Of a stretch of 64,000 nt of DNA, positions 10,728 through 22,600 are shown piece after piece (position 1 is the stretch's first letter; each line of letters starts with the position of its first letter). This DNA is from Diploscapter coronatus (lineage: Eukaryota; Nematoda; Chromadorea; Rhabditida; Rhabditidae). Below the pieces are notes generated by a model. That model made no database searches. It saw only the letters and a list, made by a program, of their open reading frames with translations, and had not been told where the DNA came from. Both the position numbers and the translations under genes were made by a program. The stretch lies in contig OZ038422.1 of assembly GCA_964036155.1 (NCBI GenBank), positions 59,667,201 through 59,731,200 on the forward strand. The letters are read 5' to 3'.

Positions 10728-13700
10728 ATGCTCGTCAAGGAATACCGTATTCTTCTCCCACTGACTGTAGAAGAATACCGGATTGCTCAACTTTACATGA
10801 TTCAGGTCAGAGTTTTCCTATTTTTTTATCTTTGAAAGACGACTTTCTTGATTTCCTCCCGATTGCTTAATTTAGATTCCATTTGGGTTGAGTGCTCAAA
10901 TGTATTGGATGAAAAGGGGTGCTTTTTGTGCCAGAAAAAAACATCAAAGAATCAGATGCGAGCGAAAATGCGAATAGACAAAAGGGGAAGTCAATTTTGC
11001 TGCCAAACAAGAAGGGAATTATTATTGTTTGACCATCGATTTGCGTAAGGGGAAATGGAGAGAAAATAGACGATTTCTCTTGGTGAATAACAAAATTAGT
11101 CGGAATTAGTAAATTCATTTCTCAGAGAATTTCCTTTCTTGAGATCTACGAGGTCTGTCTTATGCAGAGGGAAAGCGTGAGATATTGACATATCTCGAAT
11201 GAAGAATATGTTCAGAAGAAGAGCCGGCTTGAATCGCATGGAAAAGCGAGTGGAGTTGAAATTATCGCGAATAAGCCTTATACGGACGGACCTGGGGGCA
11301 GCGGACAATATACTTTTAAAATCTATCATATCGGCAACAGAATACCTGGTCAGTAAATTTTTATTCAATTGAAATCTTTAGAAGACTAAAAGATAAAATT
11401 ATTCTGATCACTTCTAGACATTTTTATATTTCAGAGTAGATTTTCCTTTTCATTCATCGCAAAGTTTTGCTTTCTATTCTGTTAATCCCTTTCCTACACG
11501 TGGCTTCAATAAGCAGAAACTCTGTGTTTGATTTTCTTTCGCCTCTTTCCCCTTTTTCTTTGTCATCGCAAAAATCTGAAATCAACTCCGCTTTTCTATG
11601 AGCAAACTGATAACGTTTTCTTTCGATTCATTCCGGAAGTTATAAATAGAAAAACCGAGGGAATAAGAAGGTAATCCGTGAAAACCATAGAATTATTACA
11701 GCATGGATAAGGTCGATTCTCCCGACAAATGCTTTGGAGGCTCACGAAGAAAGCTACAATGCCTATCCTTTGACAAAAACACGGTAAATTTGAAAAAAGT
11801 GGGGGAAAAGATACTTTTTTGCAGATATTCGCAACCCATGATGGATCGATTTTCCATAGAAGTGGATACGTTGTATTATGACGATGCAGGCCACCAGGTA
11901 TCAGATTCATAAGTTACATTCAACTTTAGGATTTAGTTAATAAAAGTCGAAAAGAAAAGCTACTCAGAATTTAAATCCTGAATTAAAACCACCGAATTAA
12001 TTTAGGAGAACGTTTTCGGGCTGAGCGAGGAAGAGTTGAAGAACCGTATTGTGGACGTGATGGATTTTGTCAAAGACCCGTTATCCGGGCATGATTATTG
12101 TGTGGAAGAGGATCCGAAGCTCTACCGGAGTGAAAAGACGGGTAGAGGCCCGCTGAACGACGATTGGGTGATGGAGCATATCAAAGCGGGCACCCCGATC
12201 ATGTGCGCCTACAAATTGTGCAAAGTCGAGTTCAGATACTGGGGAATGCAGGTGGATACTTCTCTTTTTAAGGATTTTCTATAGTAATAAAAGGAGATCT
12301 TCATGAAATTTTCTACTGTAAAATATTTACCTCGGAGGTCCCTATAGTAAAAATTATTCTTCTTGATATTTTTGCAGAATTAAAATTTTCAGTCCCGAGC
12401 TGAACGATGGATTCACGATTTGGCGCTGAGAAACACGATGTTGAGAGCTCACAGACAAGCATGGGCTTGGCAAGATGAGTGGGTCGGTTTGACTATGGCA
12501 GATATTCGAAGACTTGAGCACGAAGCTGCACTTCATCTGTCCGCTGTAATGGCCAGTGATAGCCTGTAGGTTCTAGTTTATTTTTAACTGCGGTTTTTAT
12601 CCGTGCTAAAGAGAATAGCATTTGAAAACAGTCGAATTATTTTGATCCTTATCATTTTTGCAATGATCCGAAAGCATCATTGCTTCTCGCTTCTTAACTT
12701 TTTTTTTTTTTTTTTTTTTTATAAAAACAGGTTTTATGTTTATTGCTGAAGTCCAAAAGCGAGATTTTACACGGAGAATTGAATCATTTTGATCTTACGT
12801 GATTGGGAAGTTCAACTCATGAAGACCAAAATTTCAGAGGATTGGAAAATGACTCTGACGCTTCGTCTGACGATTTGTATTTCGATTGCACTGACATGTC
12901 GCCTCCCCATTCCGCTAAGCCTACGATAGTCAGATGGAGCAGCGAGCTGGAATTGGTTAATGATGGTCAGTCAGTAAATTGAGAATTGAACTTAATTTAT
13001 TGATTTTTTCCAGATTCCCCTCCGCCCAGCCCATATAACGGTTCGAATACGGCTTTACTAATCATCATATTCCACGGAGATTTCTCTCCGGATCACCCAG
13101 CAGAAACGAAGACCACGGATATGAACACTTTCAAAACGACGATTGACAATATTGTCCACAGACATTATCCGCAGTTGAAGGGCAGAGTTCATATGGCCAT
13201 GGGTAGTTTGTATCTTATTATTTTCAATTTCGATTTGAGTATTTTAGTGTCTTGCGGAATGGAACTATCGGAAACAGTATCTCGACTCACTGCCATCTCT
13301 CCATCTTTCGGCTCTCTCCATCCATCGCTGTCTCTAGTTCTACCGGCAGATTGCCATCATTACAATGAAGTAAACCCTCATTTTAGTTCTCGTGAACATT
13401 TGAACTTTAGGCGATAGAACATACGATAAGACGAGCGAACGAAGTCTACGCTGAATTTCTTGATTCTCAGCCTAATTTTAGTGGAGAGGTAAGACTGCTC
13501 AAAAATTCATCCAAAATGTAAAATCATTTAGGTTTTTGTGGTTGGCGATGCAGTGGGTGGTATTTTCTTGTATGAATCGTTAACCAGGCATGAACCACCT
13601 TGGAGATTACCAACACCAAAAGGGGTTATCAAGGAAGGGGTCGAGGTATTTTCTTGGAAATTCTATTTTTTCTGAAATTTAATTTTTAGACCCCCTCTTG

Positions 13701-16122
13701 GTCAGAAGAACATTCGCCCGCTTCTGTTACTGAAAATGGTCAACGAAGATCACCCCGTCTTCCTCAGAGCGTGATGAAAAAGAAGATTTCGCTTATATCA
13801 TGCGATAGTTTGAATGTAGGATTTTGTCTACACTTATTTGTTTATCTTCTAATTTCTTATTTAAGTTAACCCAGCCTCGTCTTTATTTTCACCCCTCGAC
13901 AGCGTTTTTACTCGGATGTCCGCTTGGTTTAGTGCTGATGCAACGCAAACTTCAGGGATTTGGTATTTTTTTCTTCGAAACTTTAAAATTCATATTTTTC
14001 TTCTGTAGAACTAGCCCCGATAGAAGGCTGCCAGATCTTCAATTTATTCTATCCATTGGATGGATGCGGAGCGAGGATAGAGCCTGTGCTAAATCCCCAA
14101 TTTTCAATTCTGCCACCATATAATGTGCCAAGGTATGTCAAAATTCTAGAAGTTCTGAAAACGCTGATTTTTAGATATCAAAGATTCCCGTTGGGAGATG
14201 GCAAACCGATTAAATTTGAAGGCTCAATTGATGCCCATGTTATGTGGGGCACGAAGAGGATTGATCAATTGCTGTATTGTCCAAATGGTAAGTTTTATGA
14301 TTTTATTTTTGAAAAAAACTAACAGGTTTTGCTAGGCCAAATTTGAAAATCGAAAAATTTATTGAAACTAATGAAATTTGTTCTATAGCAATGGTCGCCC
14401 TTCCCTCTTCTGCCCTTCCTAACATTCTCCACGCTTCATACTGGGAATCCACCGATGTGGCCGCTTTTGTCATTCGACAGTTTGTTCGGGGAGATGAAAC
14501 TGTTTTGGACACTCTTTCTGCCGCAGTACAGACCATGCCATTGAATCTGACTTTGCCTCCGATTGGATGGAAGCGGAAGAGGACGAGGTTTAAGGTAAGC
14601 ACAGCTCTCTTAAAAGCTGAACTTAGTAAAAAATATATGAATATCAGCTTTATAATATATTTGACTAGAAATGAGAAATGAATCGAGTCGAGGTTCTGAA
14701 CCAAAATAATCTTTGTAGTTTTAAATTGAATTTTTACAAGAAATCTTTAGATAGCCAACCTAGCCCCGAATCACCGAGCCAACGACGTTCTTGTCGTGGA
14801 AGGGGTCGAGCAAATTCTCCAAGCCAAATTCTGCTACGGACCAATGGATTTGGTTGCTCTATCGCATGAGCTCGTCTCTGTCTTCGTTTGTCCTCAAAGG
14901 TATGAACTTTCTAGAAAATAAGCATTAAAATTGATCTTCAGAGGTGAATGGCTAGAGCATGGTAAATTCGAGACGGAGAATCATGGAAGGTTGAACGTTT
15001 CTTTTGGGAAATCTCTACCTTGTGGTCTGCATTCTGTTAAAGTAAAATTTCATTTTAGATAGTGAGTTTTTTTAATTTTCAAATTTTAGATAGTAGTTCA
15101 TGGAGATCGGTCCTATCTCGACGCGCTAATTGCCGTCGTTCCGCCTGAAACTCGTTGCGTCGCATTTTCCGTCGACGGATCGTTGACCGCTTCTGTCTCA
15201 GTGACAGGAAAAGATCCTCGAGTCCGGGCCGGTGCGGTTGACGTGGTTCGGTATTGGCATGAGAGGGTAAGGAATTTTTCACTTTGGAAGGTCATATTTT
15301 CATACACATACATTTTTGAAGTTCATGAAGTTTTCAACTTATTGGAAAACTCATAATATCCTCCTTCCTTTCTAGCACTATTTTGTCTATGAGGTACACG
15401 AGCTCGAAATTTACCAAGTATCTTTTCCTTCTCAAAATTTTGAAACCTGATCTTCAGGGAATCTTGGTCATCTATGTGACCGCTAGGCCGGACATGCAAC
15501 AGCGAGTCATTAGTGCTTGGTTGTCTCTTCACAATTTCCCTCAGGGACTACTATTCTTCAACCCATCGTTCTCGACGGAACCTCTGAAACAGAAGGCACA
15601 TCAATTGAAACATTTAGTGGATATGGGCCTGAGAATTCATGCTGCTTATGGGAGTAGTAAAGTAAGTGGTTTTTCTCAGCTTAAAAGCATATTTCTTAAT
15701 TAGGACGTGGCAGTTTACACTTCTGCTGGCGTGCCTTCAGATAGAATTGTCTGCGTTTCAGGCTCTAAACGGAAAACTGCTCTATTTATAGGTGAAATTT
15801 TTAGGATCTAAATTTTTTAAAGCTGATCTTCAGACAGTTATTCACATCATCTAAGCGAGCTGAATCAGGAATCAAGTCCGCTATGTGATGCAAAGTGTGA
15901 GCTGGTTGAAGAAAGGGTCAATGGCAATTTACTCGGTGCATCTCATAGGTAAAAAACCAAAATTCTAGTTTTTAATAGAAGCCCCGGAACTTGTATTTTT
16001 CCAATAAATTCCTTAAGATGAGAGGCTTTTAATTAGAGAAGACAGTAGTTCTTAATTTATCGATTGTTTTCAGAAATGTAAGCCGGACTTCATCATTCAC
16101 CCCGAGAGGAGGCAGGCTATGA
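10728..16122 (+). CDS. pitp-1: Class II phosphatidylinositol transfer protein, RdgB/Nir (PITPNM) family
   Basis: Twenty-three exons: 10728..10805, 11216..11348, 11702..11783, 11825..11897, 12006..12251, 12393..12565, 12838..12965, 13014..13202, 13248..13369, 13411..13488, 13532..13645, 13690..13815, 13866..13962, 14009..14132, 14175..14287, 14389..14594, 14751..14899, 14942..15041, 15090..15266, 15458..15661, 15704..15791, 15834..15948 and 16074..16122. Total 2964 bases, 987 residues. The PITP domain (1-262) starts MLVKEYRILLPLTVEEYRIAQLYMIQ and ends with AHRQAWAWQDEW. An acidic stretch leads into a FFAT-like motif LYFDCTD (275-281). A lipase-like GDAVGG precedes the DDHD domain (GTKRIDQLLYCPN, HASYWESTDV). 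LNS2 contains GAVDVVRYW, VIYVTARPDMQ and HNFPQG. The family moves PI and phosphatidic acid at ER-plasma membrane contacts. The start of exon 13 is ambiguous (13866 or 13875, both in frame). Confidence 0.93.
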
Positions 16123-17231
16123 ACATAGACATAATTAGATTTTTCGTACTGTAGCGATTTTATGAACCAACAACTCTTCAAAGGCTTTCATTCGGCCATT
16201 GTATTTTCTGTTTTACGCAATCTTCCAAGTGTCAGGTGTGCAAATTTCCTTAAGCTCTATTATTTATAATGACACTCTACAACTCTACAAATTTCATCAC
16301 AATTTTCATTCGGTGACTTGTCTCAATTTTACTCATTTCGGGTTGTGATTTTTCAAAGTTAATATGGTTGTATACGTATTCTTTAACTTATTTGAAGTAT
16401 TTTCGATCTCGATGTCATCAAACTCACTATTTGTAACAATAAAAATCGATTTTTATTGACTTTTTCCAAGAAAAATCGAGTTTTATTGGTTTACCGATTT
16501 TCCGTCATTCCGATATTTGGTCATTTCCCACTGTGCTCTGTAGGTATCCGGTGCGCAACTTTGTGACATTTCTCATTCCATTCGATTTGTGTGCTGCTAG
16601 ACTTTGTGAGTAGATTTGTTCCCAAAATTTGTTTCAAAGTTCTTTCGTAAAAATACAAGATTTCTGTACGAATTTGTTGAATTTATCGAATTTTGGTGTG
16701 CATTGCCAAATTTTGAAGTTAAGGTAGGACTCTCAAGTAGATATGCCAAATTGCATTTTGGAATAAACTTTTCGAACAGAAAGGTGGTCCGAGTTGTAAA
16801 TAAGACTTCTGTGAAGAAAAGATAAAAAAAAAGAATTCCCTGGTCGAAAAAGTCGCAAAAATCCAACGTTTAAAACGAACATTTTCACAAACGAAATATT
16901 GCTTGTGCATGGGATTTTAATTTGATTTTTTTGTACAGGATCATTTCATCAGGCTCGTCGTCGAACTAGACAGTGCTATTTGAGAAATTGGGTTTTTAGG
17001 GTATTTCCTTTCCAAATTGTTGGTTTCAAATTGCAGAAATTTTAAAACTTGAATTTTTAAATTGCAAGACTTAACTTTTCATTTTCTGATTCAATCGAGA
17101 AAAAATCATAAATTGTAAATTTCAAGTCCTCATTTTCAAATTCAATCATGAATATCTCAAAATTTCCGCTCCAAGAAAACGATAGAAAATCCTTGAACTT
17201 AAATTTTTTAAACTCAAATTCTCATTTTCAG
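16123..17231. other. PITP 3' UTR and possible 5' exons of a small gene
   Basis: AATAAA at 16438 fits the PITP 3' end. A short open segment starting MNQQLFKGFHSAIVF at 16162, only 39 bases past the PITP stop, ends at a possible donor near 16239. A possible continuation after the acceptor at about 16543 reads YPVRNFVTFLIPFDLCAARL. I could not link these in frame with the exon at 17232, so they are not called as exons. Two segments here (near 16236 and 16545) resemble each other loosely. Confidence 0.35.
16438..16443 (+). terminator. Polyadenylation signal of the PITP gene
   Basis: AATAAA about 315 bases after the PITP stop codon. Confidence 0.5.
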
Positions 17232-17409
17232 ATACGAAACCAAATTCGACGACCGAGTAAAGGGGAAGTTGGTCTGTCGTCGACGTGTCCTGCGAAAGAC
17301 AGTCGACTCGAGTTCCGCAAGGAAAGCGAGCAAGAAAAAGAAGACCAGCAAAATGCCGCTCTTCGAAGAATTCCTTGCTGCTGAAGCCAAGAAAATGTCG
17401 ATCAAGTGA
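17232..17409 (+). CDS. Terminal exon of an unrecognised small basic protein
   Basis: A strong acceptor (CATTTTCAG) opens a frame reading YETKFDDRVKGKLVCRRRV, then a Lys/Ser-rich stretch with KASKKKKTSK, then MPLFEEFLAAEAKKMSIK and a TGA at 17407. AATAAA follows about 50 bases later, which supports a real 3' end. Codons are GC-ending compared with the AT-rich flanks. I do not recognise the protein. A second frame of the same exon is also open up to 17384, so the frame choice is based on amino-acid composition and the distance to the poly(A) signal. The upstream exons are unresolved. Confidence 0.45.
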
Positions 17410-18427
17410 ACAGTCCAGAGGCAGAAGCCCAGTCAGGTCGGCATTTTTTACCATCTCCAAATAAAGCCTCTTTCAATTTGAAGACCCTTTTCTAAGAATT
17501 AATAGATCTACCTTGATATTTGAAAATCTTTTCTTCTGAGTTATATGGTTTGTTTTAAAACTAATTTTTTCTCATAGAATTACAATATCTTTCTGAGTTA
17601 GAAGGTACTTTTCTTTAAACTAGAAAACCTATTTCAAAATTAGAAGATTCTTGTTCGTTAGGCCGTAGGTTTGATTAAAGCGCGCGCGCGCGCTCGCGAG
17701 CAAATGAAAGTCGTTAGTCGGGATTCGGTCATAAAATGGGCAGAGCAGCCCTCCATTTTCGAGGTTCCTTCCCTATTCAATTCCAAACCCGAAAGAACGT
17801 TTCCCTCTCTATTTTTTCTCGGATAAAATAATGTCCTCCTTCCCTGCGGAAGAAACACGAGGATTTCTAATTGGAGAACAGTCTTTATTCTCTTATGAAT
17901 TGGATAATCAACTTTGGTAGCACAATTCTCGCAAAATTCAACATTTTTTCGGCCATCTTTCTGGGGGTTTCGTAGAAATGTGAGCGCCAAAAGAATGATA
18001 AATTAATTATGTACATTCGCAAAGGCGAATCTCATTGTCGCTATTCCGAATTCCTCCATTTTCCTCCGTCCCCGTCCCCCCTTAGTCTATTTTTCAAATT
18101 TCATTCAATTCGCCTACAGAATTTGAACTATTCTAAATTTAACAGAAAAGTGCGTGGAGTATGCGCTCCATTGCAAATTCAGCACACTCTAATCAGGACT
18201 AGGCCAATATTGCTGTGTTTTGCTGATACCTTTCCTTCCAGTGAGTGGGACAATTGTGTCATTTCCTCTCTTTTACAAAGAAGTAACCAACGACCATTGT
18301 TTATAGCAAAAAGTACTCATAAGATTTCCGGTAGAGAAATAATAGGTGATTTTTAGAGAATCAAAGGAAAAACTTTGAATTTTTGATTTTTGGAACTGTA
18401 ACTTTTCGTTTTAATTAGCTAATTTTG
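17410..18427. other. Intergenic region, no gene assigned
   Basis: A short (GC)n run lies near 17678-17692. Two open frames start back to back near 18000: 110 codons on the minus strand (17658..17990) and 115 codons on the plus strand (18009..18356). Neither resembles a family I know and neither has splice-site support, so both are left uncalled. Confidence 0.4.
17460..17465 (+). terminator. Polyadenylation signal after the 17.2-kb exon
   Basis: AATAAA about 50 bases beyond the TGA at 17407-17409. Confidence 0.5.
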
Positions 18428-18525
18428 AAAAGTAACAGGGTCGAGCGGAATTAAACATGTTGCTTTTCGGAATTCGAACGCCAAAACCCTCGGAATTTGG
18501 AATTCTGCCCAGCCCTGAAGAGTAA
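18428..18525. repeat. Small hAT-type fold-back element (degenerate)
   Basis: Ends CAGGGTCGAGCGGAATT (18436-18452) and AATTCTGCCCAGCCCTG (18501-18517) are inverted repeats matching at 14 of 17 positions. The flanks AAAAGTAA and AAGAGTAA differ at one base and look like an old 8-bp target duplication. The CAGGG..GC(G/A)GAATT end is similar to the elements at 6981-7098 and 39715. Confidence 0.6.
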
Positions 18526-19287
18526 CCTACAATTGGCTAATTATGATAATGAGGGTATTTTAAGCACCATAAAACAAGTGCTCATTTTGAAGTGATCAGC
18601 AGGACATTTTCCGCGAATTGGATATTCAGAATGCTTTACCTGATTCTCTCTTTCGAATGACGGCATATTTTGTTGGGCTAGGGGGAAAACCGATTTTGTT
18701 ACTCGATACATCCAAATAAACCAGTGTTTGTTCATTTATATTCCATTCCGGGCCCCTCTCACCCGTCTGCATCCTTCATTTACACCCCAAATTCTGACAC
18801 GAATCTATTTTTTATTCCAAATTCTAGGTTTTGTGGAGTTAAATTAAAAATAGTGAAGTTAACTTCTATTTTTTGGAAACTTCCACTATTTTGTCCTAAT
18901 ACTATGAAATTAAATTAAAATGCTATGAAAGGTGGAGTTAATTTTAAAGACTTTATTTTCAATAATTTCATTGTTTTATTCTTTCTCCAAATTTCGTGAG
19001 ATTTACAAAAAAAAAAGTCATTTTATTTGTTCTAGTTCAACTGGTAAAACATCCGCAATTCAATCGCGCGGTCAATTACTTGCATTTTTGTTGTATGCTT
19101 CATTAGAATTGGCGCCGGTTTTAAGCTGAACAAACATAGGCATAAGAAGTCTTCTTTTGATCGCTCTCTATTCTTATTTGACATAGCACCCGGATTTCGG
19201 AATTTGAAAAAGTCATGACGTAGAATTGGTATCGTTTAACCATTGCTTCAGTTTCAATAAGTTTTTTTAGAATACAAAAATTTGATT

Positions 19288-19685
19288 TTATGGTGTCCTT
19301 GCTATTTTGGTCAGACTTTCAGTCAATTCGTAAGGAATCCCCAAGCGCATTTCCCAAGACTTATTCAAATCGCGGAGATATCGAATCATAGTAGTATGAT
19401 AGTACGTGGAACGCTCTACAAAATCGAGCGAATTGCTTGACGCGGATCCATTTGAACTACGGTTTTGAGGGTGGCAAGATCGATGTTGAGTGGCCTCCCA
19501 GAATGGGTTCAGTTTCCAGGTCCCTAAATCCATACTTGAACCAGATTAGGGACCGTCCCTGGGCCTATTATCTTGCAGATTTTGGTTATCGTTACTCTCG
19601 CTGTTGTTCCGAGGTGGAATTTGTAAAGAACGAGGAATCGGAGCTGCTCTCGAAAAATAGTCGTCGTTGCTTCAGAAGTTGACAT
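19288..19685 (-). mobile_element. Decayed mariner transposase, N-terminal part
   Basis: From an ATG at 19685 the minus strand reads EQLRFLVLYKFHLGTTA then ICKIIGPGTVPNLVQVW and stops at 19524. Shifted frames continue with LATLKTVVQMDPRQAIRSI and then TTMIRYLRDL and IPYELTESL, ending at 19288. This order matches the paired helix-turn-helix region of mariner transposases (LLYEFKLG, GTV..R.VQ.WF, LVE.NPRQS.REL, STV.RHL, VPHEL). At least two frame changes and in-frame stops make it a pseudogene, and the catalytic DD34D half is absent. A TATATAAA lies upstream on the same strand near 19735. A 9-bp perfect hairpin, GGTCCCTAA/TTAGGGACC, at 19519-19554 lies inside it. Confidence 0.65.
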
Positions 19686-22600
19686 GTTCAGATTGTAAGC
19701 GCACTGATGGATAGTTCTTACGCTCTCTTTATATACCCACTTTATGGAAATCTCCAGAAACTTTACAAGTTTATAGAAGAAAAATGAAAAGGTGTTTCAG
19801 AAATTGTGCTCCAACCCAATACTTCATTTTTCAGTAAATTCATTTTCTTTCAGCTTTCCTAAAATGTGAACTTCTGAAAGTCCTTAATTTTTCCGTTTCT
19901 TCTAATTTGCATGCGTAGGCATTAACCGGAACTCGTGTTATAATTGATTTTTATAACTTATTTTGAGCCTTCGCGAACACTTTTCGTCTCTAAAATACGT
20001 GGGCCTTGCGTGTCGACACTTTCCCCTTACCCTCTTCATTTTCGTGCGGCGGTTTCCTTTCCGCAAAGCGACTTGATATAATTTTTGCCCGTGCTAATCG
20101 AATTTTCACAAGTTTTAGTAGGCAGATTTCTGTGTCTGAAATAAAATTCTCGACTTGAACTTAACTCTTATTTTTGAAAAATAACCTTGGAGCTGATAAT
20201 TCTAACAGTTTTTGAAGCTGCGTGTAATTTTGTTCCAAAAGTGAGCACTTTTGTCCCGAGCGCTATTTCTTCTCTCCATTTAGGACAAGTAATCACTCTT
20301 GGCACAAAATACATATTATTTCTTGGGGACACAAGTATTTGCAGCAGCCATTTTTGAGATTGGAGAATTGCTAATATTCGGAATTGAGCATTTTCTACAT
20401 GAGCGTGCAATTTTCTAGTTTCTTTGGGAGAATAGTTTATATTTTGCAGCCGTCTCTCCTCCGGTCTTTCTGAATTTGACAAGACAAAGCTAGCGACGGC
20501 ATTTTCGTGAAAGTCATTGTTTTATATTTCTCCACGCCTCTCGCGGAATTTCTCGTCAAGCACTTCCCCATCGCATTCGCTCGCGGACTTTGTTTCATTC
20601 GGAAAACGCTTTCCACCGCAAATTTTCTTCGGTCCTAAATAAGTGTTCTAAAAATTACGCAGCGTGCAATTTTTCGGATTCGATTTTAGCAGCCAGCAGC
20701 GCGGAGCCTCTCTAACTAAAGCACATTTTGCTGAATGAATGAGCGGGCAAAAAGAGGATGGAAATCAAGAGCGGCGAGAGGATTTTTGACAGGTTGATTT
20801 TGTGACATGCAGAGGAAAAAATGAAATGAAATGCCAGTGAAAAGAGAAGGCGAGTTGCGAAAGATTTATTTGTGCTGAATCCAGCGAAACTTCAACCTTT
20901 TCATTTTCTTCCTCTCAATAATATGTTTTGCCATAAAATATTATATTTTTGGTTCTTATAAAAGCCGTGAATCGACTTTAGTTGAAAAATGCCAGGGGCA
21001 ACCGGCGGAATTCGGTAGATTTTAGATGAAAATCCCGAAAATGGGCATAAATATTTGCATCGTTGTTCAACTCTTTCCATTATTATTCGGCTATTTTAGT
21101 GAGCGTTCTGACCGACTTCCTCTCATTTCCTCAACTTTTGATAGTTCTGTGTTTATGACGAAGTCCGATATGTTAATCTCTTCGCATTGGAACAAATCTC
21201 TCCTGCTAAAATTAACTGGGGAGACGTATTTTAATATATCCGTTCGAGCCATTTTCGCCCTTAATGACGCTAAATCTGGCGGGGATTTACTTATTTTGTG
21301 ATTTCTATTCAGAATGTTAATGAGGGGACACGCTATATATTCGTGATTCCGCAGTCAAAAGTTAAAGATTTTCTCACTTCTAACATCATTCGTATCTCAG
21401 AAATCTATGATTTTTGAAACTCCACTTCAAACTTTTTAAATTATGCAAAAGTAGATAGAATTTATTAGCAAATAAGCCATGCTTATAAGTTTACATGTTT
21501 CAGTCGAGAACGAAGAATAAAAATTGTAAATTTATTGTGGCTTTTCGAAAACTTTTCTATTTACGCGATAAGACCAGAAAGTTTGAAATGTTGCGTTCTT
21601 CGATCAAATCAACTAAAGTGAAATGTACAGGGCTTTCGGTTGTGGGTCTCTTGACAATTGCTTCAAAAAGTCCGCTCGCGCACTTGACCAACTTGTCAAT
21701 TTTCCATCGCAAAAATACGCACAGAGCGGCACATTTCTTGGCACAAGCCGCTGCAACGCTGCAAACCAATTCCTGCGTTCTTTTCCCTCTCTGCTCACTT
21801 ATGCTTCATCAGTTCCCCTCCCTCCCATTCACGTAGCAGAGCAAACGTTTATTTTTTCAACTAGTCCCCTGTCCCTGCGCCAACGACGCATCCCATAATT
21901 CGCAGCCTCCTTAATCCGTTAAACTTTGCTCGCCGACTCATTAAAACTCGATTAGATGTTTTCATTTCCGAACTGTGTTTCATTTCATTTTCAATGAATG
22001 CTAAGTTTTGCAGAAGGAGTTGAATGAAAAGTATTCAACTCGTTATATCCATGAAGGTACACATTTTTCAATGCAAAAAGCACGAAAACTAATTATTCAA
22101 TTCCTAGGTCATCTGCCAGTTTTTTCCATTTCATTCATACATTTTTTATGCGCGCGTCAACTCATCTGCATATCCGCAATATTTTTCGAAAAAAAAACCA
22201 ATGCTGTTTTGTCGTAAGGCGGGGAAATGAGAAGTTTTAGTAATCTGATAGGTGGCCGAGCAAGATATTCAACAGATTGGCAGGCCAACAGCTCGTTTAT
22301 TTTCGGTTTTTTTCTTATCGTGAATTTTTGCTGGGTCATCCATTTTCCCCTAAAAATTAGAATAATGCTTCTTCCATATAGTTTCTTGCCAAAGTTATGA
22401 ACTTATTTTATGCTGAAAATCCTCAAAAATTCTACTTTCTCACTGTATCTTTTACTTTTTCGTTCTCAAAATAGTCGAAGGAAAAAGGTGGAATAATAGC
22501 AAGTTTCAAAATTCGTGTATTTCGTGAAGTTCGACATTTTACGTCGTGTAAAAATGCTCGTCGAGCGATTTTCACTGGTGTGGAATATGTTTCGGGCAAG

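Noticed and set aside
15376..15393. Possible 18-base extra exon in the PITP gene (after CCTTTCTAG)
   Set aside because: It is in frame, but it would insert six residues in the conserved YWHER/GILVIY junction, which aligns perfectly with the family without it.
16935..16990. Exon-like segment after a strong TTGTACAG acceptor
   Set aside because: None of its frames joins the 16.5-kb or 17.2-kb segments without a stop.
19030..19090. tRNA-like A-box (TAGTTCAACTGG)
   Set aside because: No matching B-box or cloverleaf could be drawn. It borders T-rich sequence only.
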